The notes beneath the pieces are model-generated. The model had not been told where the DNA came from and searched no databases. It saw nothing but the letters and a program-made list of their open reading frames with translations. Positions 33,776-42,432 of a stretch of DNA of 64,000 nucleotides are shown piece by piece. The position numbers were made by a program, and so were the translations under genes. This stretch comes from JAYUJH01 sp043765375. Lineage in GTDB: Bacteria; Pseudomonadota; Alphaproteobacteria; Rickettsiales; UBA998. The stretch is taken from positions 1 through 64,000 of the forward strand of contig JAYUJH010000023.1 in NCBI GenBank assembly GCA_043765375.1. The letters are read 5' to 3'. Positions within the stretch are counted from its first letter, which is position 1, and every line of letters begins with the position of its first letter.

Positions 33776-33997
33776 AATATTTCCTTATAATCATATTTTA
33801 TAACATTAATATATTTCACATTACTAGTTATTTATTATTTCACTTAAATACAAGTATTATTTTGATATAACCTATTTTTAAGACAGGCTATTTTTATGCT
33901 GCAAATAATATTTTTACTTATTGATTTTTTTATATAGTGTTTTATTTAACAAAAAGATAATATTGTTAAATATTATTTGATGATGTATGATGCGCAA

Positions 33998-34049
33998 CTA
34001 TGAACAAGAAACCACCATCTCCACTATGAACAAGAAACCACCATCTCCA
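33998..34049. repeat. Perfect 26-bp tandem duplication of the rlmE start region
   Basis: 33998-34023 and 34024-34049 are identical 26-mers beginning CTATGAACAAGAAACC. Each carries an ATG (34000 and 34026). Because 26 is not a multiple of three, the first ATG opens a 9-codon ORF (MNKKPPSPL) that stops with TGA at 34027-34029, overlapping the second ATG as ATGA. Confidence 0.93.
34000..34029 (+). other. Putative 9-codon upstream ORF overlapping the rlmE start
   Basis: ATG AAC AAG AAA CCA CCA TCT CCA CTA TGA, created by the 26-bp duplication. Its stop overlaps the rlmE ATG by the ATGA arrangement used for translational coupling. No Shine-Dalgarno sequence is visible, so translation is uncertain. 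Confidence 0.45.
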
Positions 34050-34718
34050 TTTTCAGGCAAGCGTGATTTAACTGTGCGGGTGAAAACTGCGGATAAGCGC
34101 AAGATTTCTTCAACTCGTTGGTTGGAACGTCAACTTAATGATCCGTATGTCAAGCAAGCCAAGCGTGATGGCTATTATTCCCGCGCCGCTTATAAATTGT
34201 TGGAGATTGATGCAAAATATGGGATTTTGCAAAAAGGCGCAAAGGTGATTGATTTAGGCGCAGCCCCTGGTGGTTGGTCGCAAGTGGCAGCGAAAATTGT
34301 CGGTGCAAATGATGATAAACCGCATATTATCGCTATGGATTTATTGCCGATGCAAGCAATTTCTGGCGTGCAGTTTTGGCAGGGTGATATGCAAGATGAA
34401 GGTGCGCCCGAGCATGTTGCCTCAATGCTTGGTGGCAAGGCGAATGTGGTGCTATCTGATATGGGGCCAAACACAACGGGACACGCCGCAACTGACCATA
34501 TGCGCATTATGATGTTGTGCGAGTTGGCCTATGATTTTGCGATTAATGTGTTGCATGATGGTGGAACATTTGTTTGCAAAGTTCGCCAAGGTGGAACGGA
34601 AGCAGCATTATTGCAACAAATGAAACAGAGATTTACCAAAGTTGCGCATTTCAAACCCAATTCTAGCCGCCAAGAATCTCCCGAAACTTATGTTGTCGCA
34701 ACTGGTTTTAGGAAGTAA
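34026..34718 (+). CDS. rlmE: 23S rRNA (uridine-2'-O)-methyltransferase RlmE (FtsJ/RrmJ)
   Basis: RlmE methylates U2552 of 23S rRNA in the assembled 50S subunit. After a basic N-terminus the conserved core runs SSTRWLERQLNDPYVKQAK, YYSRAAYKLLEID, VIDLGAAPGGWSQVA (SAM-binding motif I), VVLSDMGPNTTGH and FVCKVRQGG, giving the K-D-K-E catalytic set (K in RAAYKL, D in LSDM, K in FVCKV, E in SPETYVVA). I chose the second ATG (34026), giving 230 aa; the frame also extends to 33987. Tandem duplications flank the gene at both ends: 26 bp across the start and 20 bp across the stop. It is divergent from mdh. Confidence 0.95.
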   Translation: MNKKPPSPFSGKRDLTVRVKTADKRKISSTRWLERQLNDPYVKQAKRDGYYSRAAYKLLEIDAKYGILQKGAKVIDLGAAPGGWSQVAAKIVGANDDKPHIIAMDLLPMQAISGVQFWQGDMQDEGAPEHVASMLGGKANVVLSDMGPNTTGHAATDHMRIMMLCELAYDFAINVLHDGGTFVCKVRQGGTEAALLQQMKQRFTKVAHFKPNSSRQESPETYVVATGFRK

Positions 34719-34744
34719 TATTTTGTTTTAGAAAGTGATATTTT
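34705..34744. repeat. 20-bp tandem duplication across the rlmE stop codon
   Basis: Units 34705-34724 (GTTTTAGGAAGTAATATTTT) and 34725-34744 (GTTTTAGAAAGTGATATTTT) differ at two positions. The rlmE stop (34716-34718) lies in the first unit. Confidence 0.85.
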
Positions 34745-34762
34745 TTTAATCCACTCTAAACT

Positions 34763-34936
34763 ATGGATACCAGCCTGCGCTGGTATGATACTTGCGAAAA
34801 TATATTATGGTTGCTGTTTTTCCATTCCATGAATTACAAATTATTTTCAAGTTAATCTGAAATCACAATTTAATTTTAGGCTCTAGCATCACATTGATTT
34901 TGAGTTAGAGTCATACCAGCGCAGGCTGGTATCCAT
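34763..34936. repeat. Inverted pair of identical 26-bp hairpin repeats
   Basis: 34763-34788 and 34911-34936 are exact reverse complements over 26 bp and enclose 122 bp without a recognisable gene. Each arm is itself a hairpin (ATACCAGC / GCTGGTAT). The right-hand 26-mer is identical to 10084-10109. It fills the gap between the convergent rlmE and 625-aa genes. It is of the dispersed intergenic palindrome type known from many alphaproteobacteria. Confidence 0.9.
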
Positions 34937-34951
34937 CAACACCAGTAAATA

Positions 34952-36829
34952 TTATTTGCCATGATTAGCAACAAGGGAAGGGGGCTGTTCATTAATTCTA
35001 CCCTCCAGAATTGATTGCCCCGCTGATAACCTTTCACCCAGTGATTGTTGTGTATTATATATATTATCCGCTGGCGTATTTCGCTCAAATTGCTTTATTG
35101 AATTGCTTGCTCGCCCTTTTTCAATAGCCGTTAGCACAAAGTTTTCATGTTTAAGCGAATGTTTTTTATCAGCATTTGGCGTGTCAACAAAATGCTCAAC
35201 TATTTTGTAAGCCCTAAGCCCAGCTGCCGTTGCTGCCACTCCGCTTAATAATGTTTTGTTGTTGGTTATTTTCGCTAAATCAGCGTTCACAAATGCAGTA
35301 GCGCAACAACTAGATTTTCCATCAACTTTACAGTTTGCCATCATTTCGTTTCCTTCCACTTTCGGAAGGGCGCATCTCGCAAATCTAGCAATAAGTGAAT
35401 CAGGTTTTATTCGTTCGTAATTTGCATCATTTCTAAACGGCAAGTTAATATTATTATTTGCTATTTGTTCAGTTCCATTTTCATATTTAATCATATTATA
35501 TGGTAAATTATTAGCCTCGTGCGTTGCATCACCTACGATATTCCAATCTCCATAAACATCATTATTTTTAGGGCTAGAACTTATTTTCTCCATCGCATCA
35601 TTAAACCGTGCATTAAATAACTTATTAGTGATTATCGCTGTTCCCACGGCTGCGGTTAAGCCCGCTCCAACTTTTGCTACATTGCGCAAACCAGATGTGC
35701 GCTCAATTGCCACTTCCGTATCCGCAATATGATATGTGTTATCCGCAATTCGTTGCTTGATTTCCTCATCATTCAATTGTGATAATTTCTCAATATTTGG
35801 CATTAATTCATGATCTTTTTGATTATATGGATTAATACCAACGGGCAATTGATTTTGTGGCGTATTAGTATGGCTAAACAACACTGGAATGCTCGCCATA
35901 ATCGTTGGTGCAATGCAACATAATTGTGAAGTTAGCACCGCACCAGCTGCATCAGTTAGCTTAGTATCACCTTTGCAATCTCCTGGATTTTTGCCAAGAA
36001 TTGCTGCCAATGTGCTGAAAGGCCCTTCGCCTGTTGCTGCATTTTTACTATATTCAATTCTATCCAATCCCATCGTTGCACTAAGTGAAAGTAATGAATG
36101 TCCCACACCTGGTAGAATTGCTGGCATTAAAACGGTAAATCCCGCTGCTTGCGTTGCAATTTTGGCAAAACGTGATATCCCGCCAGCATTTTGCTCAATT
36201 TCCGCAATTTCGGCATCACTTGCACCTCGCTGTTTAGCTTGCTCTAGCGCGTGTTTCTTCTCCAATTCTTCCAGCGCATGTCCGCCATAATGTCCGAGTA
36301 TAATTAGCCCGCCCCCAACCAACATATTCATCACGCCCCCACGGGAAAGTGGGTGAACTGAGGCATCAACGTCCAATGCACCGCTATCAGTCCGCTTGGA
36401 AAATGGTATCTTCTCCAAAATATTTTTCTCAAGCGCAAACATTTGCTCACCAAACGGAACATGGCTAAGCGCACCGCTAATCGCCCCCGCTATTCCATAA
36501 ACATCATTATTTTTTGGTGGAGTTGCTGCACCACTCATCGGCTTAAATAAATCTGTAACTTTTAAGTTTTCATATTTGGCGGCTTGCCCTTGAATTACTG
36601 CGCAACATGCTGCGCCCGTTTCAAGTTTAGCTTGCTCCAGCCCAATCCCAATATGGCGCAATGCGAGGGGGGAGAGTGAAAGACCAACCGTGGTTGCGCC
36701 CGCCCAACTAAATATATTGTTCAAAAAATCATTATGATGTTTATTTTCATGCTCACCATTGCCATGATTACCCAGTGGCAAAGCCTGTAATTTAGGCGTT
36801 TCAAGCAATTTCATATCATCATGATTCAT
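34952..36829 (-). CDS. Large protein of unknown function (625 aa)
   Basis: Not recognised. The frame opens with TTG at 36844; ATG 36829 (MNHDDMKLLETPKL) is preferred. Several Gly/Ala-rich hydrophobic stretches are present: FSWAGATTVGLSLSPLAL, GIAGAISGALSHVPFG, MNMLVGGGLIILGHYGGHAL, TVLMPAILPGVGHSLLSLS and VGAGLTAAVGTAIITNKLF. A short KNNDVYG motif occurs twice (PPKNNDVYGIAG and SPKNNDVYGDWN). The N-terminus is His/Asn-rich; no signal peptide or enzyme motif is visible. Layout resembles the 493-aa and 247-aa unknown proteins. It stands alone, convergent with rlmE and following fabD on the same strand. A membrane-inserting or secreted protein is conceivable. Confidence 0.75.
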   Translation of the reverse strand: MNHDDMKLLETPKLQALPLGNHGNGEHENKHHNDFLNNIFSWAGATTVGLSLSPLALRHIGIGLEQAKLETGAACCAVIQGQAAKYENLKVTDLFKPMSGAATPPKNNDVYGIAGAISGALSHVPFGEQMFALEKNILEKIPFSKRTDSGALDVDASVHPLSRGGVMNMLVGGGLIILGHYGGHALEELEKKHALEQAKQRGASDAEIAEIEQNAGGISRFAKIATQAAGFTVLMPAILPGVGHSLLSLSATMGLDRIEYSKNAATGEGPFSTLAAILGKNPGDCKGDTKLTDAAGAVLTSQLCCIAPTIMASIPVLFSHTNTPQNQLPVGINPYNQKDHELMPNIEKLSQLNDEEIKQRIADNTYHIADTEVAIERTSGLRNVAKVGAGLTAAVGTAIITNKLFNARFNDAMEKISSSPKNNDVYGDWNIVGDATHEANNLPYNMIKYENGTEQIANNNINLPFRNDANYERIKPDSLIARFARCALPKVEGNEMMANCKVDGKSSCCATAFVNADLAKITNNKTLLSGVAATAAGLRAYKIVEHFVDTPNADKKHSLKHENFVLTAIEKGRASNSIKQFERNTPADNIYNTQQSLGERLSAGQSILEGRINEQPPSLVANHGK

Positions 36830-36971
36830 TAAAAAAATCCGCAAATCTACAAATAAATATTAAAGCATATTTAACATAGGCATATTTAACATGGATTTAA
36901 CAAAACTGTAAAGTTACATTTCAATTAATATTATAATGTAACAATATTATAATTTGGAAAATCTATTTTTT

Positions 36972-37919
36972 TCAAGCTGCTTTCACCATCTTTTCAATCG
37001 CTTCAATATTATTAATATTCATACAATTTATATCCTTATTAATGCGTTTGCATAGCCCCGTTAGCACCGCCCCATGTCCAATTTCTGTAATATTATCAAC
37101 ATTATTTTGCACCATATATTCCACGCTTTCACGCCAACGAACCCGCCCCGTGACCTGCTCCACCAATAATTGTTTAATGCGAGCCACATCATTTTCTCCC
37201 TGCGCCGTCACGTTGCATATCACATTAGTCACAGGTTTTTGCAACTGCACATTCGCCAATGCTTCCGCCATTTTCTCAGCTGCACTCGCCATCAACGAGC
37301 AGTGAAATGGCGCACTAACATTCAGCTCCAACGCACGTTTTGCCCCTGCCTCTTTGCATAATTCCATCGCTTGCTGCACCGTTTGCACGTCCCCGCTTAT
37401 CACGGTTTGACCATCAGAATTATCATTCGCAATTTCACATACTCCTTTATTATGCGAACCATTAATATGTTGCAAAATATCCTCAATTTTCGCCAGTGGC
37501 AACCCAATTATCGCTGCCATGAGTCCTGTTCCTTGTGGTGTTGCTTGCTGCATTGAAAGACCCCGCAAACGCAACAAAACAGCCGTGTCACGCAATGATA
37601 TAGCTTTCGCCGCACATAATGCGCTATATTCCCCCAAAGAATGCCCCGCCACAAACTTTGCACCCGCCACATCAAGCCCCGTTTCATGCTCCAAGGTTCG
37701 CAAAATTGCCATTGAAGTCGCCATAATTGCAGGTTGAGCGTTTTCTGTTAGGGTTAATTTGCTTAAATCATCACCAAAAATAATGGCAGATAATTTCAAG
37801 TTTAATGCGTCATCAACTTCCTGAAAAGTTGCACGGGCTGCTGCGAAATTATCGTAAAAAACCTTCCCCATTCCAAGTTCTTGAGATCCTTGCCCCGGAA
37901 AAACATATGCTTTAGCCAT
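36972..37919 (-). CDS. fabD: Malonyl-CoA:ACP transacylase
   Basis: FabD loads malonate from CoA onto acyl carrier protein for fatty-acid elongation. VFPGQGSQELGMGK opens the domain; the nucleophile is the Ser of AGHSLGEYSALCA, the arginine is in LLRLRGLSMQQA, and the catalytic His is in VSAPFHCSLM. GHGAVLTGLCKRI lies near the C-terminus. Length 315 aa is normal. It does not sit next to fabG, fabH or acpP. rpsF starts divergently 121 bases away. Confidence 0.95.
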   Translation of the reverse strand: MAKAYVFPGQGSQELGMGKVFYDNFAAARATFQEVDDALNLKLSAIIFGDDLSKLTLTENAQPAIMATSMAILRTLEHETGLDVAGAKFVAGHSLGEYSALCAAKAISLRDTAVLLRLRGLSMQQATPQGTGLMAAIIGLPLAKIEDILQHINGSHNKGVCEIANDNSDGQTVISGDVQTVQQAMELCKEAGAKRALELNVSAPFHCSLMASAAEKMAEALANVQLQKPVTNVICNVTAQGENDVARIKQLLVEQVTGRVRWRESVEYMVQNNVDNITEIGHGAVLTGLCKRINKDINCMNINNIEAIEKMVKAA

Positions 37920-38040
37920 TTTTATTATTTACCCGTATGATTGTTTTTTGCATTTATATATTATTTTCGCTTGCAATCCAAGAAAAATAATGTATGTTAT
38001 GGATTAAATTAATTGTAATTATAGTTGAGATATATTCGTT

Positions 38041-38391
38041 ATGCAACATTATGAACTAACATTTGTGCTGCGTCCTGATTTGAACAATCAAGAAGTTGAA
38101 GCAATAACCACGGAAATGGCTGATATTGCAACCCGTGAAGGCGCAGTAATTGTTAAAAAAGAATATTGGGGGCTGCGCAAGTTGGCTTATCCAATCAACA
38201 AAGCTGCTAAAGCGCATTATGTGTTTTTCGGGCTGTCATCTGAAGTGAAGGCTTTGCGTGAATTAGAGCGTAATTTGAGCATTAACGAGAATGTTATTCG
38301 TCAATTAACAATTAGAGTGGATAACATCAGTAAAGAGCCATCTGCGCCAATTCGTGTTGAAGAAGAGCGTGAGTTTGAAGTTGCATCTTAA
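38041..38391 (+). CDS. rpsF: 30S ribosomal protein S6
   Basis: S6 binds the central domain of 16S rRNA as a heterodimer with S18. The protein starts MQHYELTFVLRPDLNNQEVEAI and has the conserved KKEYWGLRKLAYPINKAAKAHYVFF, with a negatively charged C-terminal tail (VEEEREFEVAS). Length 116 aa is normal. It is followed 23 bases later by rpsR. Confidence 0.97.
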   Translation: MQHYELTFVLRPDLNNQEVEAITTEMADIATREGAVIVKKEYWGLRKLAYPINKAAKAHYVFFGLSSEVKALRELERNLSINENVIRQLTIRVDNISKEPSAPIRVEEEREFEVAS

Positions 38392-38414
38392 TATAATTTT
38401 GTGAGTAGTTTATA

Positions 38415-38702
38415 ATGTCTGAAGATTTAAGAAATGGAATGAATAATAATGAAGCATCTGGTTATGGTGCAATGGGTGGGCGTAAGCCATTCGTTCGTCG
38501 TAAGCGCAATTGTCCGTTTGTCGGCGAAGGAGCTCCAGTAATTGATTATAAAGATGTAAAACTACTGAGCAAGTTTATTTCTGAGCGTGGTAAAATTGTG
38601 CCTAGCCGCATTAGTTCAGTTAGTGCAAAAAATCAACGCAAACTGTCAAAAGCGATTAAGCAAGCAAGAAACCTCGCTTTGTTACCATATTTAGCTAAAT
38701 AA
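38415..38702 (+). CDS. rpsR: 30S ribosomal protein S18
   Basis: S18 with an N-terminal extension (GMNNNEASGYGAMGG) before the conserved KPFVRRKRNCPFVG, then IDYKDVKLLSKFISERGKIVPSRI and the basic tail KAIKQARNLALLPYLAK. 95 aa. In most bacteria rplI (L9) follows; here a DUF484 gene follows, so rplI is elsewhere or lost. No strong ribosome binding site is visible before the ATG. Confidence 0.96.
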   Translation: MSEDLRNGMNNNEASGYGAMGGRKPFVRRKRNCPFVGEGAPVIDYKDVKLLSKFISERGKIVPSRISSVSAKNQRKLSKAIKQARNLALLPYLAK

Positions 38703-38717
38703 CATTGTTGTAATTTG

Positions 38718-39350
38718 ATGAATGCGGATTGCGATGAAAAGATAGTAGATTTTTCATCGCATCTGTTCGCTGATTTGAATAAAAAACTTCAACAAGAACA
38801 AAATGCTAAGAGTGAGATAATATTTGCGTTACGCAATATCAAATCATTTCAAAAAAAAATAATTAATATAATATATAAATTGATTGAGTGCGAAAGTTTA
38901 GATAATTTTTATTCAATCATATATAATGATTTAACCTTTGCACTATCTTGTGATGTATCCCGCCTTGGGATTGAAAGTGAACTAATTGATGAATATGATA
39001 GTTATTATAATGAAAATAACTATTCTGGATTGAAGTTTCTGACATTTGGGTGTTGCTTAAACATATTCGCTGATAAAAACCATTTAATTATTAACGATGA
39101 TGCCATTGATGTCGGTAACCAAAGTTTTAAGCGATTATTATTTTCCGATTGCAATGATTTGGCGGTTTCATCACTTCATCTTCGCCTATATTTACCAAGT
39201 TTTAAGCGTGCAGCTATATTATCTTTCGGTTCCAGAGAGCAATTATTCTTTGAAAAACGTAAATATGATTCCGATTTACTCGGTTTGTTAGCGCATATAA
39301 TTTCCGCAACATTGAATAAGTTATTGCAACAAGATGATGAATTAATATGA
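38718..39350 (+). CDS. DUF484 family protein
   Basis: A 210-aa protein of the GAF-like DUF484 family, identified mainly from context and from the C-terminal stretch AAILSFGSREQLFFEKRKYDSDLLGLLAHIISATLNKLL; the N-terminal part is a coiled helix. The frame opens at TTG 38715; ATG 38718 is preferred. Its stop overlaps the xerC ATG by four bases. DUF484 directly upstream of xerC is a conserved pairing in proteobacteria, though the molecular role of DUF484 is unknown. The N-terminal half is unusually rich in Asn, Ile and Tyr and weakly conserved. Confidence 0.8.
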   Translation: MNADCDEKIVDFSSHLFADLNKKLQQEQNAKSEIIFALRNIKSFQKKIINIIYKLIECESLDNFYSIIYNDLTFALSCDVSRLGIESELIDEYDSYYNENNYSGLKFLTFGCCLNIFADKNHLIINDDAIDVGNQSFKRLLFSDCNDLAVSSLHLRLYLPSFKRAAILSFGSREQLFFEKRKYDSDLLGLLAHIISATLNKLLQQDDELI

Positions 39351-40249
39351 CGATTGCCGCATTAATTGAGGAATGGTTGTTAGAATTGCAATTAATAAAG
39401 GGTTATTCCACTCACAGCATCATGGCTTATCGCAATGATTTGGATAATTTTATACAATTTATGCGCAAATATTTAGGTCAAGAACCAACTATTGACGTGC
39501 TAATCAGTTTGAAAACCAAGCAATTTCGTCCGTGGGTTGCAAATCGTCATCGTGATGGATTTAATGCCAATTCAACAAGGAGAGCGATTTCAGCATTGCG
39601 CAGTTTTTTTAATTATCTCAATAAAAATATTGATAAATCAAACGATGCGATCGCACATTTTTCCTCGCCAAAAGCGCAATCATCATCACCCAAGTCATTG
39701 ATATTTAATGATATTTTTGCGATGATGAACCATATTAAAAATCACCCAACCACCGATTGGTGTGGTAAGCGTGATGTTGCAATTGCGATGTTGCTTTATG
39801 GTTGTGGGTTGCGTATCAGCGAGGCGTTAAATGTTTCCATGCAAGATATTAATCAATATGAAATGAACATTAAAGTGCTAGGTAAAGGCAATAAACAGCG
39901 AATTGTGCCAATTTTGCCAATTATTTTGCAAGCGATTAATGAGTATATTTTAGTTTGTCCTCATAATTTATCGCATTTAATTTTTGTCGGGTTAAGGGGT
40001 GCGCCTTTGCACGCTTCATATTTTCGCACGACATTAATTAATTTACGGCGTTCACTAATGTTGCCAGAATGCACCACTCCGCACGCTTTGCGCCATAGTT
40101 TTGCCACACATTTGTTGGAAAATGGGGCTGGAATGCGTGATATTCAGGAGTTGCTTGGTCATGCGAGTTTGGCAACAACTCAACGTTACATTTCGGTGAA
40201 TATTGATCAACTGTGCAATTCAGTTAATTTGCACCCGCTATCAGATTGA
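39347..40249 (+). CDS. xerC: Tyrosine recombinase XerC
   Basis: XerC resolves chromosome dimers at dif together with XerD. The N-terminal SAM-like domain (WLLELQLIKGYSTHSIMAYRNDLDNFIQFM) is followed by the catalytic domain with GCGLRISEALN (Arg I), VLGKGNKQRIVPI (Lys), TPHALRHSFATHLL (H-x-x-R), LLGHASLATTQRYISVN (His and the nucleophilic Tyr). 300 aa. A Ser/Pro/Lys-rich insertion (SSPKAQSSSPKS) lies in the interdomain linker. It is coupled to the DUF484 gene. XerC rather than a phage integrase, because of the chromosomal context and normal length. Confidence 0.92.
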   Translation: MTIAALIEEWLLELQLIKGYSTHSIMAYRNDLDNFIQFMRKYLGQEPTIDVLISLKTKQFRPWVANRHRDGFNANSTRRAISALRSFFNYLNKNIDKSNDAIAHFSSPKAQSSSPKSLIFNDIFAMMNHIKNHPTTDWCGKRDVAIAMLLYGCGLRISEALNVSMQDINQYEMNIKVLGKGNKQRIVPILPIILQAINEYILVCPHNLSHLIFVGLRGAPLHASYFRTTLINLRRSLMLPECTTPHALRHSFATHLLENGAGMRDIQELLGHASLATTQRYISVNIDQLCNSVNLHPLSD

Positions 40250-40310
40250 TGTATAAGTAAAAATTAGAATCATTGCGCTAAAAATATCGCATGATTGAAT
40301 GTGAAATATT

Positions 40311-40374
40311 ATAGTAATTCTTATTTTTAATTGCCAATTTTATGGGAATTATAAAGATAAAATAGAATTATTAT
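40311..40374. repeat. Palindromic element, TATAGTAATTC type
   Basis: About 64 bp starting TATAGTAATTCTTATTTTTA and folding back imperfectly onto ATAAAGATAAAATAGAATTA. Its first 30 bases closely match 42956-42985. It lies in the 183-bp gap between the convergent xerC and ychF; the rest of the gap shows nothing. Confidence 0.7.
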
Positions 40375-40432
40375 CAACAAATGAAATTAAAAAATAATAT
40401 AATGAACATATCACCATCAAAAATATTAGACA

Positions 40433-41542
40433 CTAAACATTAAAGCGGAAATGAAAAACATCACCATCTTGGGTTGTATAATCTTTGCCTTCCAAGCGGA
40501 ACTTGCCCGCTTCCTTTGCGCCAGCCTCACCTTTGCAAGCAACATAATCAGCGTAAGCTATTGTTTCTGCTCGGATAAATCCTTTTTCAAAATCACTATG
40601 AATGCTACCAGCTGCCTCGGGAGCTTTTGCTCCTTTATGCACCGTCCAAGCTCTAGCTTCCTTCGGGCCTATAGTGAAAAAAGTCAGTAATTCCAATATA
40701 TTATAGCCATTTTCAATGATTCTAGCAAGTCCAGTTTGCTTCAACCCTATTTCATGCAAAAACTCAATTTTTTCCTCTTCATTCTCCAGCATCGCAATAT
40801 CTGCCTCAATCCGAGCGGAAATAATCACCGTTGCAATATTCATTGGCGCACATTCGGTTTGCACTTGCGCCGATAAATCATTACCAAGTGCGGCGTTTTC
40901 TTCCTCCACATTACAAACTACCAAAGCTGGTTTTGTGGTGAGTAAATTGAGCGATTTAATCAGTTTTTTCTCCGTTTCATCAGTTGATTTTGCAACCATA
41001 ACGCGAAGTGGAATACCATCATTTGCCATTATCAACGCTTGTTCAATCAGCGGCATCAAGCTAATTGCTTCTTTATCATTTTGTTTGAGCTTTTTCTCCA
41101 GCGATGTTTTGCGTCGCTCTAAACTCTCCAAATCTGCAAGCAATAATTCAGTTTCAACCACATGAAAATCTCGCATTGGGGCAATTGAACCCTCCACATG
41201 CGTCACATCATCGTCAACAAAACACCGCAACACATAAATAATTGCGTCAACTTCACGAATATGCGACAAAAACTTATTGCCAAGCCCCTCTCCCTTGCTT
41301 GCACCCCGCACCAGCCCTGCAATATCCACAAACTCAAGTTGAGTTGGAATGATGGTTGCGGAGTTCGCCAATGCTGCCATTTGTTGCAGGCGAGCATCGG
41401 GAACGGCTACTTTACCAGTATTTGGTTCAATCGTGCAGAATGGATAATTCGCCGCTTCCGCCTGTTGTTGAGCTAATAATGCGTTAAATAATGTTGATTT
41501 TCCAACATTTGGCAACCCAACAATTCCACAACTAAAGCCCAT
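40433..41542 (-). CDS. ychF: Ribosome-binding ATPase YchF (Obg family)
   Basis: YchF is a TRAFAC-class P-loop ATPase that binds ribosomes. MGFSCGIVGLPNVGKSTLFNALL contains the P-loop; NYPFCTIEPNTGKVAVPD, LEFVDIAGLVRGASKGEGLGNKFLSHIRE and the NVEEE replacing NKxD explain its ATP preference. The C-terminal TGS domain ends with GDVFHFRFNV. ATG 41542 is chosen over the GTG at 41557 because it gives the family N-terminus. 369 aa, near the usual 363-365. pth, its usual neighbour, is absent. Confidence 0.96.
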   Translation of the reverse strand: MGFSCGIVGLPNVGKSTLFNALLAQQQAEAANYPFCTIEPNTGKVAVPDARLQQMAALANSATIIPTQLEFVDIAGLVRGASKGEGLGNKFLSHIREVDAIIYVLRCFVDDDVTHVEGSIAPMRDFHVVETELLLADLESLERRKTSLEKKLKQNDKEAISLMPLIEQALIMANDGIPLRVMVAKSTDETEKKLIKSLNLLTTKPALVVCNVEEENAALGNDLSAQVQTECAPMNIATVIISARIEADIAMLENEEEKIEFLHEIGLKQTGLARIIENGYNILELLTFFTIGPKEARAWTVHKGAKAPEAAGSIHSDFEKGFIRAETIAYADYVACKGEAGAKEAGKFRLEGKDYTTQDGDVFHFRFNV

Positions 41543-41722
41543 AATTAATCCATTCACCCAAAAATATTCAATATTTATTGTTACAATCTAATCTGTCTAA
41601 TTATCACAATTATTTTAATCAATCAATATTATTATATTATCATTGTTTTTGCCCGTGAACATTAATATGATATTGATATGTGACAAAAATCACTAAGTGA
41701 AAATCAAATATCGGGGAAGAAT

Positions 41723-42208
41723 GTGAAAAATTATTTTCAACTGCTTGAATTGCCAGAAAATGCAAGGCTTGATGCGGCGCATATTCGCCAGCAATATTTT
41801 GTTTTGCAGCGACAATTTCACCCGGATAACGCTAAAAATACGCAAATGCGGCTGGAGTTTTTGCAAATTTCTGCGGATATTAACACGGCGTATCATATTC
41901 TCAAAGATTGTGAATTGCGCTTATATTATTTGCTCAAATTAAGGGGGATAGATATTTTAGCAGATAATCCGCAAGATCAGGGGATTGCGCCATCTGCGGC
42001 GGTTTTGATGGAGGCGATGGAGTTGCGTGAGGAAATGATGGAGGCAGCAACAACAGAGCAAAAGCAACAATTTGCAAGCAAAATAAAGTTAATTCGTGAT
42101 AATTTATTGAACCAAGCAATAGATTTACTTGCGAAAAATGATATGCAAAAAGCAAGTAATTATGCCATTCGTTTGCGTTATATTAGCAAAATTACTAATA
42201 TTATATAA
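41723..42208 (+). CDS. hscB: Fe-S cluster co-chaperone HscB (Hsc20)
   Basis: HscB is the J-domain partner of HscA that delivers the IscU scaffold. The 161-aa protein starts with GTG (GGGGA five bases upstream) and has the J-domain with VLQRQFHPDNA (HPD motif) and EFLQISADINTAYHILKD. The C-terminal three-helix domain follows, with LMEAMELREEM for scaffold binding. The isc genes (iscS, iscU, hscA, fdx) are not adjacent, so the gene is orphaned. Confidence 0.93.
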   Translation: MKNYFQLLELPENARLDAAHIRQQYFVLQRQFHPDNAKNTQMRLEFLQISADINTAYHILKDCELRLYYLLKLRGIDILADNPQDQGIAPSAAVLMEAMELREEMMEAATTEQKQQFASKIKLIRDNLLNQAIDLLAKNDMQKASNYAIRLRYISKITNII

Positions 42209-42389
42209 AATCTGTATTTGTCGTAACTAAATCGTAACAATTTGATGATATAACTAATATTGTAAGATAAGAAAATAAATTAGGCTAAAATCAAGCAAAC
42301 ACATAATACAAGAAATATAATATAAAGTAAAAAAACGAGTATTAAAGTAAGAACTTAAGACTTAAACTAAAAACATTATTAACAACAAC

Positions 42390-42420
42390 TTTTTAACAAT
42401 AAATTTTTTTTAACAATAAA
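42390..42420. repeat. 17-bp period direct repeat in the pilin-gene leader
   Basis: TTTTAACAATAAA occurs at 42391-42403 and again at 42408-42420, immediately before the CGGAG ribosome binding site. The 224-bp region upstream (42209-42432) has no ORF and is A-rich. Confidence 0.7.
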
Positions 42421-42432
42421 CGGAGAATATCT

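Noticed and set aside
33776..33997. Possible RNA gene or attenuator between mdh and rlmE
   Set aside because: Only weak hairpins (ATTTAAC/GTTAAAT; a wobble-containing stem near CCTATTTTTAAG) without a T-run or conserved RNA pattern.
39347..40249. Tyrosine recombinase as a phage or integrative-element integrase
   Set aside because: It is coupled to DUF484 and has normal XerC length and motifs; no att-like duplication, tRNA or phage gene is adjacent.
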